64,000 nucleotides of DNA from Halorubrum salipaludis (lineage in GTDB: Archaea; Halobacteriota; Halobacteria; Halobacteriales; Haloferacaceae). The stretch lies in the NCBI RefSeq assembly GCF_002286985.1, contig NZ_NSKC01000009.1, forward strand, positions 62,001-126,000. The letters run 5' to 3'. The translations under genes and the position numbers were made by a program. The notes under the pieces are model-generated. The model did no database searches and was not told where the DNA came from. It saw only the letters and a program-made list of their open reading frames with translations. Below, piece after piece: positions 1 to 7,829 of the stretch. Position 1 is the stretch's first letter; each line of letters opens with the position of its first letter.

Positions 1-1
1 G

Positions 2-856
2 GCCGGCGGGGACGCCTCGGGGACCCACATCGGCGTCGCGCCCGAGGCCGACCTGGTCGGACTCGACGCGTTCGGCGAGAACGACACCGCGACGTTCGCG
101 GCCGTGATCGGCGCGATGGAGTACGCGACGACCGAGAGCGACGCCGACGTGCTCCAGCTGAGCCTCGGCTCCTCCGGGACCTTCCGCGGGTTCATCCGTC
201 CAGTGCGCAATGCCCGCGCGACGGGTGCGGTCGTCGTCGCCGCCGCCGGCAACGAGGGCGCGAACACCTCGTCGGGACCGGCCAACGTGTACGACGCGCT
301 CGCGGTCGGCGCGGTCGACGAGGATCGCGCCGTCGCCGCGTTCTCCAGCGGCCAGCCGATCAACGCCTCCGCGGCGTTCGAGACCTACCCGGAGGAGTGG
401 CCGGAGCGCTACGTGGTCCCCGACGTGGCCGCGCCCGGCGTCGGCGTCGTCAGCGCCGAGGCGGGAACGAGGAACGGCTACGTCCGCAGGCAGGGGACCA
501 GCATGGCCGCACCGCACGTGAGCGGGATCGCGGCGCTCGCTGTCGCGGCGACCGACGGCCGGGTCGACGACGCCGACCTCCAGGCCGCGATCGTCGACAC
601 CGCGGTCCATCCGACGAACGCCACGGAACCGGACGACCGGTACGGGCACGGCGTGGTCGACGCGCCGGCCGCGGTCGGGGCGGCGGTGGAAGCGACCCCG
701 CCCGAGGCGGACTCGACGAACGAGGGGGAGACGAACGGGAGTGCCGATAGGGAGACCGGATCCGAGGACGGCGCGCCCGGCTTCGGCGGCGTCGCGGCCG
801 TCGTCGCGATCGTCGCCGTCGCGGGACTGGCGACGCGGCGCGGCGGGCGAAGGTAA
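2..856 (+). CDS. Subtilisin-like serine protease (S8), 5'-truncated by window edge, PGF-CTERM tail
   Basis: C-terminal 284 residues of a subtilase; the start and the catalytic Asp and His lie upstream of the window. Visible family signs are GVAPEADLVGLD just after the expected His region, the oxyanion-hole Asn in AAAGNEG, and the nucleophile Ser in GTSMAAPHVSG. After an acidic Thr/Ser/Glu-rich spacer the protein ends with a PGFGG motif, one hydrophobic segment and a basic RRGGRR tail. That is the PGF-CTERM arrangement recognised by archaeosortase A, so the protease is probably secreted and then anchored to a membrane lipid (family knowledge; processing here is inferred). The reading frame is open to base 2 and stops with TAA. 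Confidence 0.9.
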   Translation, partial: AGGDASGTHIGVAPEADLVGLDAFGENDTATFAAVIGAMEYATTESDADVLQLSLGSSGTFRGFIRPVRNARATGAVVVAAAGNEGANTSSGPANVYDALAVGAVDEDRAVAAFSSGQPINASAAFETYPEEWPERYVVPDVAAPGVGVVSAEAGTRNGYVRRQGTSMAAPHVSGIAALAVAATDGRVDDADLQAAIVDTAVHPTNATEPDDRYGHGVVDAPAAVGAAVEATPPEADSTNEGETNGSADRETGSEDGAPGFGGVAAVVAIVAVAGLATRRGGRR

Positions 857-881
857 GAGGCGTCGGCGCCGAACTACGGCG

Positions 882-1787
882 TCACTCCGAAAAGTCGGAC
901 AGCGAGCCGTGACGCTCGGATTCGGAGCCGTCGCGCTCGGCGTCCGAATCGCTCTCCTGCTCGGAGTCGTCGCCGTCTCCGGAGGCGTCGCGCTCGTCGT
1001 CCGACCCCCCGTCGCCGTCCGGGCCGCCGTCGTCCCACGGATTCTCGGGGTCCACCGGCTCGACGGCGCGGTCGAGCTCCTCGGCCGAGTAGTCCGTCTC
1101 GTCGTCGAGGAGCATCGCGAGGCGCTGCCAGCGCGCGCTCTGGTCGTTCTCACCCTCCGGGCCGACGCGGGCGCCGTGGGTCTTGAAGAAGCGCGTCCCG
1201 CGGTCCCGCCGCGCGCCCTCGCCGGTGTGGCCGTCGAAGACCGCGTCGAACGGCCCCTCCGGTTCGAGGTCGCCGACGGGGAAGTCGTGGGCGGGCTCCT
1301 CGCCGCGCTCGCGGGCCTCGGCCCGGACCTCGGCGACGGCGGAGAAGTAGGCGTCGGCGTTCGAGGCCTCGCGGGTCGAGCGGGCGCGGGCGGCGGCCAG
1401 CGCGGCGTGGATCGCGCAGATCCGCCCCTTCCACTCGGCGGGCTCCCAGCGCTCGGTGGCGAGCTCCTCGTACCGCTCGATCGTGAGGGCCACGTCGCTG
1501 CCCGCGCGGAGGTCCTCGACGACGTAGAGGTTGAGTCGGTCCCAGAGGTTCCACGCGTAGCCGGAGCGGGCCAGCTCCCACGCGGCCCACGCGGCGACCT
1601 CCTCGTCGGAGCGGCGCACCGCCTTCTGGAGGAGGCTGGAGACGACGTACCGGCTGTATCCGCCGTCGGTCTCGTTGGCCTCCTTCTCCTCGCCGAAGTC
1701 GTTCTCGCCGGTCGCGTCCGGCGTCGTGTCGGTCTCCAAGCTCCCGTCCGACCCGAACGTCGCCTGTCGGTCGTCGCCGTCGCTCAT
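882..1787 (-). CDS. RarA/MgsA C-terminal-like domain protein without the ATPase part
   Basis: 301 aa. Residues ~25-230 read like the C-terminal region of the RarA/MgsA replication-associated family and its phage stand-alone relatives: SSLLQKAVRRSDEEVAAWAA, then LWDRLNLYVVEDL, and later FDAVFDGHTGEGARRDRGT before a short FFKTHGA segment. No AAA+ Walker motifs are present. The last ~80 residues are an Asp/Ser/Glu/Gly-rich tail with no predicted fold. The start MSDGDD is preferred over upstream in-frame Met codons because the upstream part is Arg-rich and a TATA-like TTTATG lies about 28 nt before this ATG. Convergent with the protease. A role in replication-fork or DNA repair is only suggested by the domain resemblance. 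Confidence 0.7.
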   Translation of the reverse strand: MSDGDDRQATFGSDGSLETDTTPDATGENDFGEEKEANETDGGYSRYVVSSLLQKAVRRSDEEVAAWAAWELARSGYAWNLWDRLNLYVVEDLRAGSDVALTIERYEELATERWEPAEWKGRICAIHAALAAARARSTREASNADAYFSAVAEVRAEARERGEEPAHDFPVGDLEPEGPFDAVFDGHTGEGARRDRGTRFFKTHGARVGPEGENDQSARWQRLAMLLDDETDYSAEELDRAVEPVDPENPWDDGGPDGDGGSDDERDASGDGDDSEQESDSDAERDGSESERHGSLSDFSE

Positions 1788-1939
1788 ACCCGTCGCTCCT
1801 GCGCCGAGCGACATAAACGCCCCGCGCCGTCGACGGCGGCGGCCGCGTCCCGAGCGCCGACACGGGCCTGCGGTACTCGGGATCACACCGCTGCTGAAAG
1901 GGAACCCTTAAGTCCGATCCAGCGGCTACGTTTCGGTAA

Positions 1940-2013
1940 CCGCCCTTAGCTCAGCCTGGTAGAGCAGTCGACTGTAGATCGACTTGTCCCCCGTTCAATT
2001 CGGGGAGGGCGGA
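1940..2013 (+). tRNA. tRNA-Tyr (GTA anticodon)
   Basis: Full cloverleaf, 74 nt, no intron. The 7-bp acceptor stem pairs 1940-1946 with 2006-2012 and the discriminator is A2013; CCA is not encoded. The anticodon stem is GTCGA/TCGAC (1967-1971 with 1979-1983), the loop CTGTAGA and the anticodon GTA at 1974-1976, which reads UAC/UAU tyrosine codons. The T arm CCCCG/CGGGG with TTCAATT is intact. A TATA-like CCCTTAAG lies ~30 bases upstream. Pieces of its 3' half are repeated downstream at 2033-2057 and 2133-2160. Confidence 0.95.
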
Positions 2014-2032
2014 CTGGTTTTCTCGTTGAATC

Positions 2033-2057
2033 GCAGTCGACCGTAGATCGACTTGTT
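2033..2057 (+). repeat. Partial repeat of tRNA-Tyr anticodon arm
   Basis: 25 nt copy of 1964-1988 with one change (T1973 becomes C2042, which would turn the wobble context from CTGTA into CCGTA). It lacks D arm and acceptor 5' strand, so it cannot be a functional tRNA. Probable remnant of an attachment-site duplication. Confidence 0.75.
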
Positions 2058-2132
2058 CCTCGTCCTCGTGAGGGGAGCGAACGGTGGCTCGGAAGACGCA
2101 GCGCCGAGCGACGCGAGGCGATCGGCTTCCGG

Positions 2133-2160
2133 CGTTCAATTCGGGGAGTGCGGACTGGTT
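2133..2160 (+). repeat. Repeat of tRNA-Tyr T arm/3' end, candidate att site
   Basis: 28 nt copy of 1992-2019 with one mismatch (G2008 versus T2149). It covers the T loop, 3' acceptor strand and six bases of downstream flank, the classic extent of an att core for tRNA-targeting tyrosine recombinases. Separation from the original is 141 bases. Confidence 0.75.
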
Positions 2161-2450
2161 CTTCACACCCGCGAGCGACAGGCGTTGACCGGAGGGCGCC
2201 ATTGCGATACATCACGTCTCCGTGTGGCATTAGCCACGTTCAGCTCACCTCGATCCGGTCCCACTGCCGGACACGTATCGCGGACTTCGGGCGTATCGGT
2301 CTGCAGGTCGCTCTCGATGACGCGATCGAGCGCGCGGCGCCGTACCCGACGACGCTCGATCAGGTGTGGAAGCGAGACATCCCTTCGGCCGTTAGGCAGA
2401 TAGAGTTGAGGGAAAATCGCTAGGACAAGCGGCCACGTTGTCAATAATTC

Positions 2451-2774
2451 CTATTCCGGCTGTTGCATCTCGTGTACGTCCCAGCTGTAGTGTTCGGATT
2501 GGTGATGATCCGACCAGTCATCGACTGAATCAAATTCGTCTCCGCACTCCGGACAGGTATGCGTCTCTTGTTTCTCCTCCTTCTTTTGATCTCCCCGTTT
2601 GCGTTCCGTGCTGGAAGTTGAACTCGCGTTTAGCAAGTCCCGATTGTTCAGATAATCCGTGATTAAGGCCGGTGAAACGCCCGCTTCTTCTGCTATCTCC
2701 TCGGCGCTCCAACCCTTTTCAACATGGTATTTGCGGAGAACCCTCTTGCTGCGCCAGTTAGATATTTCGCCCAT
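2451..2774 (-). CDS. Small HTH plus C2H2 zinc-finger protein, likely mobile-element cargo
   Basis: 107 aa. Residues ~20-45 (GWSAEEIAEEAGVSPALITD) form a helix-turn-helix like that of resolvase or homing-type DNA-binding proteins. A Ser/Lys/Glu-rich linker follows, then a C-terminal zinc finger CPECGDEF...HHQSEH with C-x2-C-x12-H-x4-H spacing. Codon usage and GC content are clearly lower than those of the surrounding genes, and the gene sits in the scar next to tRNA-Tyr. It is probably a regulator left by an integrated element. No specific target can be named. Confidence 0.7.
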   Translation of the reverse strand: MGEISNWRSKRVLRKYHVEKGWSAEEIAEEAGVSPALITDYLNNRDLLNASSTSSTERKRGDQKKEEKQETHTCPECGDEFDSVDDWSDHHQSEHYSWDVHEMQQPE

Positions 2775-2943
2775 ATGTCGGCCATCTCATCAATCCTTTT
2801 CAGAGTTATGTATCAGATCCGGAACCATGATCCGGCAAAGCGGGCTAGGTAAACTGACCGGTCGTATCTATCTCTCCCCCGATTCTCGCGGTGCCTCGGC
2901 CGCTCTGCGATCAGGAAAGTCGCACGATCCGTGCCGCTCACCC

Positions 2944-3897
2944 CTACCGCTCCGTCCACGCCGCGGCCGCCCGCAGCTCCGCGGCGACCGCCTCGATCCC
3001 GTCCGCGTCGAGCGCCCCCCGCTCAGTGACGACCTCGTCGACGAGGTCCGCCGGCGTCACGTCGAACGTCGGGTTCCGCACCTCGATCGGTGTGTCGTCG
3101 TCGTACACCGCCGACTGGTCGCCGGTCTCCGAGACGGCGCGATCGCGCGTCGCCACCTTGTCGGTCGCCGCCACGACGGTGACGGGGATCCCCTCGCGTT
3201 CCGCGGCGAGCGCCGCCGTCCGGGTCCCCGTCTTGTTCACGACGGCTCCGGTGGGCAGGACCGTGTCCGCGCCGACCACGACCCGGTCGACCGGCTCCGT
3301 GGCGAGCACGTGTGCCACGGCCGCGTCGGTGTGGACGACCACCGGGCAGTCGACCGCGTCGTCCGCGGCCAGCGACTCCGCGACGGCGACTCCCTCGCGG
3401 GCCGGCCGCGACTCGGCGACGAACACCCGGGAGGGGTCGCCGTCTCGGATCGCCGCCCCGACTGTGCCGGACCGCGAGAGCGTCAGCATCGGTCCCGAGA
3501 TCCGATCGGCCGCCGAGGCGGCGGCCGCGGCGTCGGCCGCGAGCGCGCGGTCGATCGCGTCGGCGGCGGCGTCCCGAAGGGTCGGCGCGTCGACCGGCGC
3601 TCCCCCGGCCTCGTCGAGGGCGGCCGTCATCGTCCGGTTCACGCGGTTCCGGAGGACCGCCATCGACGGCCGCGCAGCGAGCAGCCGCCGGGCGAGCGCG
3701 GCGAGGGCCTCGAACTCCTCGTCGGGGGACGCGGCGGTCGACCCGCCGCCCTCGCGTTCCGCGGCGAGCGCCGCCGCCCGGTCGCGGAGGGCTTCGAGCG
3801 CCCGGACCGAGAGGTGCGAGGCGCCGTGTTCCGTGTCGGCGGCGATCTCCTCCGCAGGTGACGCCGCGGCGGAGCCCCCGTCGGAGCGGTCGGTCAT
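2944..3897 (-). CDS. eIF2B alpha/beta/delta-like protein
   Basis: 317 aa, normal length for archaeal eIF2B-related proteins. The C-terminal Rossmann-like half contains VDRVVVGADTVLPTGAVVNK followed by GTRTAALAAEREGIPVTVVA, the family's most conserved block. The N-terminal half is Ala-rich and helical, with a low-complexity acidic start. Ribose-1,5-bisphosphate isomerases of this superfamily carry a catalytic Cys in the equivalent of LTLSRSGTV and an Asp in GAD; here the Asp is present but no Cys is seen, so isomerase activity looks doubtful. It is usually annotated as a translation initiation factor 2B relative. Actual role is unclear. Confidence 0.8.
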   Translation of the reverse strand: MTDRSDGGSAAASPAEEIAADTEHGASHLSVRALEALRDRAAALAAEREGGGSTAASPDEEFEALAALARRLLAARPSMAVLRNRVNRTMTAALDEAGGAPVDAPTLRDAAADAIDRALAADAAAAASAADRISGPMLTLSRSGTVGAAIRDGDPSRVFVAESRPAREGVAVAESLAADDAVDCPVVVHTDAAVAHVLATEPVDRVVVGADTVLPTGAVVNKTGTRTAALAAEREGIPVTVVAATDKVATRDRAVSETGDQSAVYDDDTPIEVRNPTFDVTPADLVDEVVTERGALDADGIEAVAAELRAAAAWTER

Positions 3898-3909
3898 CGC
3901 AACGGCCGG

Positions 3910-4043
3910 TCACCCCGAGGCGGGCACGGAGACGACCGCCGCCGGCGCGTCGCGGGGGACGCGTTCGGTCGTGCCGCCGAGAGGTCGGCGGCCGCGAGCG
4001 ACGCCTCGCTGCCGCCCGCGGGGATCGGGGTCGTGCCGTACAT
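3910..4043 (-). pseudogene. Internally deleted universal stress protein remnant
   Basis: Starting at an ATG ending at 4043, the minus strand reads MYGTTPIPAGGSEASLAAAD, a near-typical USP beginning. In another frame, ending in a stop at 3910, it reads LGGTTERVPRDAPAAVVSVP, a near-typical USP C-terminus. The two pieces meet around 3975-3981, so the ~95 middle residues and the frame are lost. It lies between the eIF2B-like gene and an intact divergent USP gene, which suggests decay of a former neighbouring or paralogous copy. Confidence 0.6.
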
Positions 4044-4178
4044 GTACGCGACGATACGGCGGCGAGTTCAAAGAATCTGGGGCCGAACCGCCGAATTCGG
4101 GCGGATCCGGCGCCCCGATTCTCAGATCGAGCACTCGCACCGACAGCGTATTTACGCCCCGCCTGCTACGTCTCCGAC

Positions 4179-4658
4179 ATGACTCTCGTCGTGGTGCCGG
4201 TCCGGTTCCCGCCGTCGTCGCACTCCGAGGCGACACTGCGAGAGGCCGTCCGCGTCGCCGAGGAGCGGGACGCCGACCTCACCGTCTTCCACGTCGACCT
4301 CTATCAGAACTCGGGCGGCGTCTCCCGCAGCGACCTGAAACGCGCCGTCGAGCAGCGGATCGGCCGGCTGGACCGCGCGCGGTACGTCGTCCGCCGGGGG
4401 TTCCTCGTCGAGGAGACCATCCTCGAGGAGATCGTCGCCGAGGGGGCGGACGTGGTCGTCATCGGCTCGAAGCAGGCCGGCCGCTGGCGGCGGATGGTCC
4501 AGAAGCTCCTCTCCGATCCGGACATCGACGCGTATCTCCGCGACGAGCTCGACTGCACCGTGATCACGGTCGAGGCCGACGGCGAGACCACGACCAACGA
4601 GGCCGGCGAGGACGCCGGCGACACCGCGCCCCTACCGGAGGACAGCGCGGGCGACTGA
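4179..4658 (+). CDS. Universal stress protein family protein
   Basis: 159 aa with the USP alpha/beta fold pattern: MTLVVVPVRFPPSSHSEATL at the N-terminus, a middle LVEETILEEIVAEGADVVVI segment and the phosphate-binding-like GSKQAGRWRRMVQKLL. The last ~30 residues are an acidic tail. USPs bind nucleotides or act as small stress-related regulators in the cytoplasm, but the usual G-x2-G-x9-G(S/T) ATP motif is degenerate (RWRRMVQKLLS), so ATP binding is uncertain. The start ATG is chosen because upstream sequence in frame is non-coding in character and a TATA-like TATTTAC lies ~30 nt before it. Confidence 0.85.
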   Translation: MTLVVVPVRFPPSSHSEATLREAVRVAEERDADLTVFHVDLYQNSGGVSRSDLKRAVEQRIGRLDRARYVVRRGFLVEETILEEIVAEGADVVVIGSKQAGRWRRMVQKLLSDPDIDAYLRDELDCTVITVEADGETTTNEAGEDAGDTAPLPEDSAGD

Positions 4659-4704
4659 CTCGGCACGTCGAACTCTCGGCGTTCGGCGCCCGATTCCTCC
4701 CCGC

Positions 4705-5367
4705 TCACTCCTCGCCGGCCACCTCGTACCGACGCTCGTACTCGATGACGGTCGCGACGCGGTCGGCGATCTCCTCGCCGAACTCGCGCTGGACGAGGTA
4801 GAGGGCGAGGTCGATCCCGGAGGTCACCCCGCCCGCGGTGAGTAGGTCGCCGTCGTCGACGACCCGCGCGTCCACGACCGTCGCGCCCGACTGGCGGAGC
4901 TCGTCGATCGCGGAGGCGTGGGTGACCGCGCGCCGCCCGTCGGTGACGCCCGCCTCCGCGAGGAGCATCGCCCCGGTACACACCGCGGCGGTCCGGACGC
5001 CGGCGGCGTGGTACTCGCCGAGCGCGCGCGGCACATCCCCCTTCTGCGCCTCGGCCCACGCGCTCGCGTCCTCGTCGCGCGCGGTCCAGCCGCCGCCGGG
5101 AACGACGAGCAGGTCGGGCGCTCCCCCTCCGTTCGGGTCCGGAAGCACGCCGTCGATCCCGACGCGGGTCCCGTGGCTCGCGGTCACCCGCTCGCGCTCG
5201 TCGAGCGTGACGTACCGGACGCGGCCCGGTCGGTCGGCAGGATCGGCGTCGCCCGATTCATCCTTCTCGTCTTCCGCGGCGTAGCCGAGCGCGTAGTCGA
5301 ACACCTCGTACGGCCCGATCCCGTCGAGCTCGTCGAACCCGTCGTACAGCAGAATATCGACGTTCAC
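4705..5367 (-). CDS. DJ-1/PfpI family protein, isonitrile hydratase-like
   Basis: 220 aa from a GTG start (VNVDILLYDGFDELDGIGPY). An upstream ATG in frame is less likely because the added 33 residues are basic and unlike the family. The nucleophile-elbow Cys lies in AAVCTGAMLLAEAGVTDGRR, followed by AVTHASA, and PDLLVVPGGG precedes it. This pattern matches the DJ-1 branch that includes isonitrile hydratase InhA and AraC-type GATase-1 domains. The catalytic Glu region DELDGIGPYEVF is present. Substrate unknown. It follows the SCO1 gene on the same strand with a ~95-base gap. Confidence 0.85.
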   Translation of the reverse strand: MNVDILLYDGFDELDGIGPYEVFDYALGYAAEDEKDESGDADPADRPGRVRYVTLDERERVTASHGTRVGIDGVLPDPNGGGAPDLLVVPGGGWTARDEDASAWAEAQKGDVPRALGEYHAAGVRTAAVCTGAMLLAEAGVTDGRRAVTHASAIDELRQSGATVVDARVVDDGDLLTAGGVTSGIDLALYLVQREFGEEIADRVATVIEYERRYEVAGEE

Positions 5368-5462
5368 TGTCGGGACCGTACGCGCCAGGGCGGCATGTGC
5401 GTTTCCCCGGTGTGCTTTCCCGGAGACTCGCCCTCGACTCGCCTCCGACGTATCTCCCCGGC

Positions 5463-6149
5463 TCACTCCCCGGCGAACGCCTCGACGACCGTCTCGATAT
5501 CGCCGGCGACGCGGTCGCGGTCGATCCGTTCGCCTCGGTAGGCTCGCTCGACGACGCCGTCCGGGTTGACGAGCAGGGTGACGACGACGTGCGTGAAGTC
5601 GTACCCCTGCAGCCGGTCGCTCTCGGTCGTGCGCTCGAACCCGATTCCGAGTCGGTCCCCCACGACGGCTTTCGCTCGCTCCCGGGTCTCCGGCCGGAGG
5701 TAGTGCCAGTTGCCCGCGTCGAGGTCGACGCCGGTCGACTCGGCGTTGTCCCGAAGCGCCGCCTCGTCGTCGCGCTCGGGGTCGAACGTGATCGGGAGGA
5801 AAAGCGTCTCATCGGTCAGCCCCGCGTCGGCGACGCGCCGCTGCACCCCGACGAGCCGCCGGAGGAGGATCCCGCACTCCGCGGGACAGGAGGTGAAGAC
5901 ACCGGTCACGATCGCGGTCCGCTCGACGGCCTCGCTGTCGACGGCGATCCCGGCGATCGGGTCCCGCAGTTCGAACGCCGGGAGCGGCTCGCCGTACGCG
6001 GGGTACGCGAGGTCCCCGCTGTCCGCGATCTGGTCCTCCTGCGGACCGAGCACGACGCCCTCCGGGCCGCCGCCGAACGCGGAGGTACACCCGGCAGTCG
6101 CGCCCGTCGTCGCCGCGGCGATCCCGCCGAGAAACGCTCGCCGTTGCAT
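5463..6149 (-). CDS. SCO1/SenC family copper chaperone, Tat lipoprotein
   Basis: 228 aa from MQRRAFLGGIAA, the first Met that gives a normal twin-arginine signal with lipobox TAGC. Mature domain: thioredoxin fold with the copper-binding C-x3-C motif in TSCPAECG and the third ligand His in the FTHVVVTLLVNPDG segment. SCO proteins deliver copper to the CuA site of cytochrome oxidase or nitrous oxide reductase, or act as thiol reductases, on the outer face of the membrane. It lies between a TauE/SafE-like transporter and a DJ-1 protein and close to the Nos accessory genes, in keeping with copper handling. An alternative ATG nine codons upstream exists. Confidence 0.9.
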   Translation of the reverse strand: MQRRAFLGGIAAATTGATAGCTSAFGGGPEGVVLGPQEDQIADSGDLAYPAYGEPLPAFELRDPIAGIAVDSEAVERTAIVTGVFTSCPAECGILLRRLVGVQRRVADAGLTDETLFLPITFDPERDDEAALRDNAESTGVDLDAGNWHYLRPETRERAKAVVGDRLGIGFERTTESDRLQGYDFTHVVVTLLVNPDGVVERAYRGERIDRDRVAGDIETVVEAFAGE

Positions 6150-6233
6150 GCCGAAACCGACGGCTTGCGGGCGCATAACCGGTCTGGTGCGGGCGTCGAA
6201 CGACTCGCCCAGCGATCCGGAGTGGACGGGTGT

Positions 6234-7118
6234 TTATAAGGGCGAGTAGTACGGGATCGGCGGGTGCGGCAGCGGGACCCCGAGCGTCGCGAGGCCGTGC
6301 TGGAGCGGGACGTATCCGAGTGCGACGAAGGCGACGCCCAGCGCGCGGTGGAGGCGCATCCGGGTGTCGACGCTCACGGACCCGAACACGGTCCCGAAGA
6401 GGAACAGCGCCGGCACGGTGCCGAGCCCGAGCGCGGCGAGTGCGGCGGCGCCGCCGAGCGCGTTCCCCTGCACGAATGCGTACAGGAACGCCGGGTACAA
6501 CAGGGGACACGGTAAGAGCCCGTGCGCGGCGCCGAGCCCGACGATCCGCCAGTCACCGACCCACGCGTCGACGCGCGGGACGATCCGCCGGGTGACGACC
6601 CCCGAGGCGGCCTCGATCCCGGGAACCGGAATACGCCGGAGCTCCAGTCGGAGTGCGTACCGCACGCCGATCGCGATGACGACCGCACCGACGACGATGC
6701 CCGTGAGCGCGCGGACGTCGTCGGCGACCGTTGTCACCGTCCGCGCGGTGACGAACGCGAGGCTCCCCGCGAGGCCGAACAGTCCGCCGAGCGCGGCGTA
6801 ACTCGCCGTTCGCCCGAAGTTGAACAGCGCGTGTTGGCGCACCTGTCGCACGGTGAGATCGTCTCGACCGCCGGCCCGCGCGGCCCGCCCTCGGCCGCCG
6901 TCACCGCCCGCGGCGTCGGCCCGCATCCGGTCGGCGTACGTCGAGACCAGTGGCCCGCACATCCCGAGGCAGTGGGCGCCCCCGAGGAGCCCGACGAGCA
7001 GGAACACGCCGAGGCTCAGCGGTTCGACGGAGTGGATCGTCCCGGTCGGCTCGCACGTCGCCGCCGGGACGGATGTCTGACGGGCCAGCGAGTCGAGGCC
7101 GCCCCCGAGTGCGCGCAT
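6234..7118 (-). CDS. Sulfite exporter TauE/SafE-like (DsbD_2/UreH-type) membrane protein
   Basis: 294 aa, about six membrane segments. The hallmark LLGGAHCLGMCGPLVS near residue 45 has two Cys in the first helix, and NFGRTASYAALGGLFGL follows a hydrophilic loop. This branch is often found beside cytochrome-oxidase assembly and copper genes and is thought to move metal or reducing equivalents across the membrane (family knowledge). Here the SCO1-like gene follows it on the same strand after 85 bases. Its last codons are TTA TAA, one of several gene ends in this window formed by a TTATAA word. A TATA-like element sits ~28 nt upstream of the ATG. Confidence 0.85.
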   Translation of the reverse strand: MRALGGGLDSLARQTSVPAATCEPTGTIHSVEPLSLGVFLLVGLLGGAHCLGMCGPLVSTYADRMRADAAGGDGGRGRAARAGGRDDLTVRQVRQHALFNFGRTASYAALGGLFGLAGSLAFVTARTVTTVADDVRALTGIVVGAVVIAIGVRYALRLELRRIPVPGIEAASGVVTRRIVPRVDAWVGDWRIVGLGAAHGLLPCPLLYPAFLYAFVQGNALGGAAALAALGLGTVPALFLFGTVFGSVSVDTRMRLHRALGVAFVALGYVPLQHGLATLGVPLPHPPIPYYSPL

Positions 7119-7211
7119 GATCGATCGGTGTCCGGGGGCGACCCTAACGGATCTGGTGCGATCGACGAATGCGGCGGCGAGAAGGAGTGTCGACGACCGA
7201 CGGCGACTCGG

Positions 7212-7715
7212 TCACTCGAACAGGCTGTCGACGGTCCGAACGAACCGGTCGACGATCCGGTCCGGGAGCGACGCCGACACCTCGTCGAGGAGCGCCGCGG
7301 TCCGCTCGGGGCGCGCGAGCGAGAGGCGCATGGGCCGCTCATCGGACTTCTCGACGATTTCGCTTTCGACCAGGTTCGAGACGTGCCACGAGACGGTGCT
7401 GCGCGCGAGGTCGAGCTCGTCCGCGAGCGCCTTCGGTCGGGTCGGTCCGTCGGCGTGCAGTCGGACGAGGATCGCCCGGGCGGTCTCTCGCCGGAGGAAG
7501 GCGAGCGCCCGCCGCTCCCACGGACCGAAGGTCGGGTCGAAGTAGTGGGCTCGCCCGCCGATCCGCTCGACAGCGACCTCACCGTCCCGGACGAGCCGGC
7601 GGAGGTGATACTGCGCCTGTCCGGTCGCGATGTCGAGGTCGCGGCTCACCCGGTTGAAGTGAACGCCCGGCGTGTCGCGGACGTGTCGGCGGACCCGGGC
7701 TCTGGTGTCCGGCAT
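7212..7715 (-). CDS. Transcriptional regulator with two winged-helix domains
   Basis: 167 aa. The first wHTH (residues ~5-65) includes FNRVSRDLDIATGQAQYHLR; the second (~75-130) includes RPKALADELDLARSTVSWHV, both typical ArsR-like recognition helices. No metal-binding Cys pair is evident, so this is not a classic metal sensor. A TATA-like GTTTTAACC lies ~28 nt upstream, which supports the start. It is divergent from the small membrane gene at 7830 and embedded in the copper/Nos block, so it may control those genes (inference). Confidence 0.85.
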   Translation of the reverse strand: MPDTRARVRRHVRDTPGVHFNRVSRDLDIATGQAQYHLRRLVRDGEVAVERIGGRAHYFDPTFGPWERRALAFLRRETARAILVRLHADGPTRPKALADELDLARSTVSWHVSNLVESEIVEKSDERPMRLSLARPERTAALLDEVSASLPDRIVDRFVRTVDSLFE

Positions 7716-7829
7716 GGGTGCTCGCTGTCGGCTACCGGAGCGGCGGTTAAAACCTCCGCGCGCGTTCCCTCCGAGCGGGAGCGGTCCGGGAGTGTATTCT
7801 TGTCGCGCGCCGCACTACGACCCGACAAC

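Larger units (their letters stand above)
2014..2450. other. tRNA-adjacent integration scar with no recognisable gene
   Basis: Gene-free stretch just after tRNA-Tyr. It carries two partial copies of the tRNA: 2033-2057 matches the anticodon arm (1964-1988) with one mismatch, and 2133-2160 matches the T arm, acceptor 3' strand and flank (1992-2019) with one mismatch. The ~75 bases between the pieces do not match the tRNA. From ~2400 onward base composition becomes visibly AT-richer than the rest of the window. Short open frames on both strands lack any family sign. The pattern fits one or more integration/excision events at a tRNA 3' end (inference). Confidence 0.65.

Noticed and set aside
741-1949. 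Long plus-strand open frame opposite the RarA-like gene
   Set aside because: Basic, Arg/Val/Leu-rich translation and no family; it is an antisense frame caused by high GC.
2033-2160. Second tRNA-Tyr gene
   Set aside because: It lacks acceptor 5' strand and D arm, and ~75 unrelated bases interrupt the 3' half.
2148-2423. Plus-strand frame in the tRNA scar
   Set aside because: No recognisable motif, no promoter, composition like antisense or non-coding DNA.
2891-4801. Very long plus-strand open frame across the eIF2B-like gene
   Set aside because: Ser/Arg/Ala-rich shadow of the minus-strand gene; only the separate USP frame at 4179 is real.
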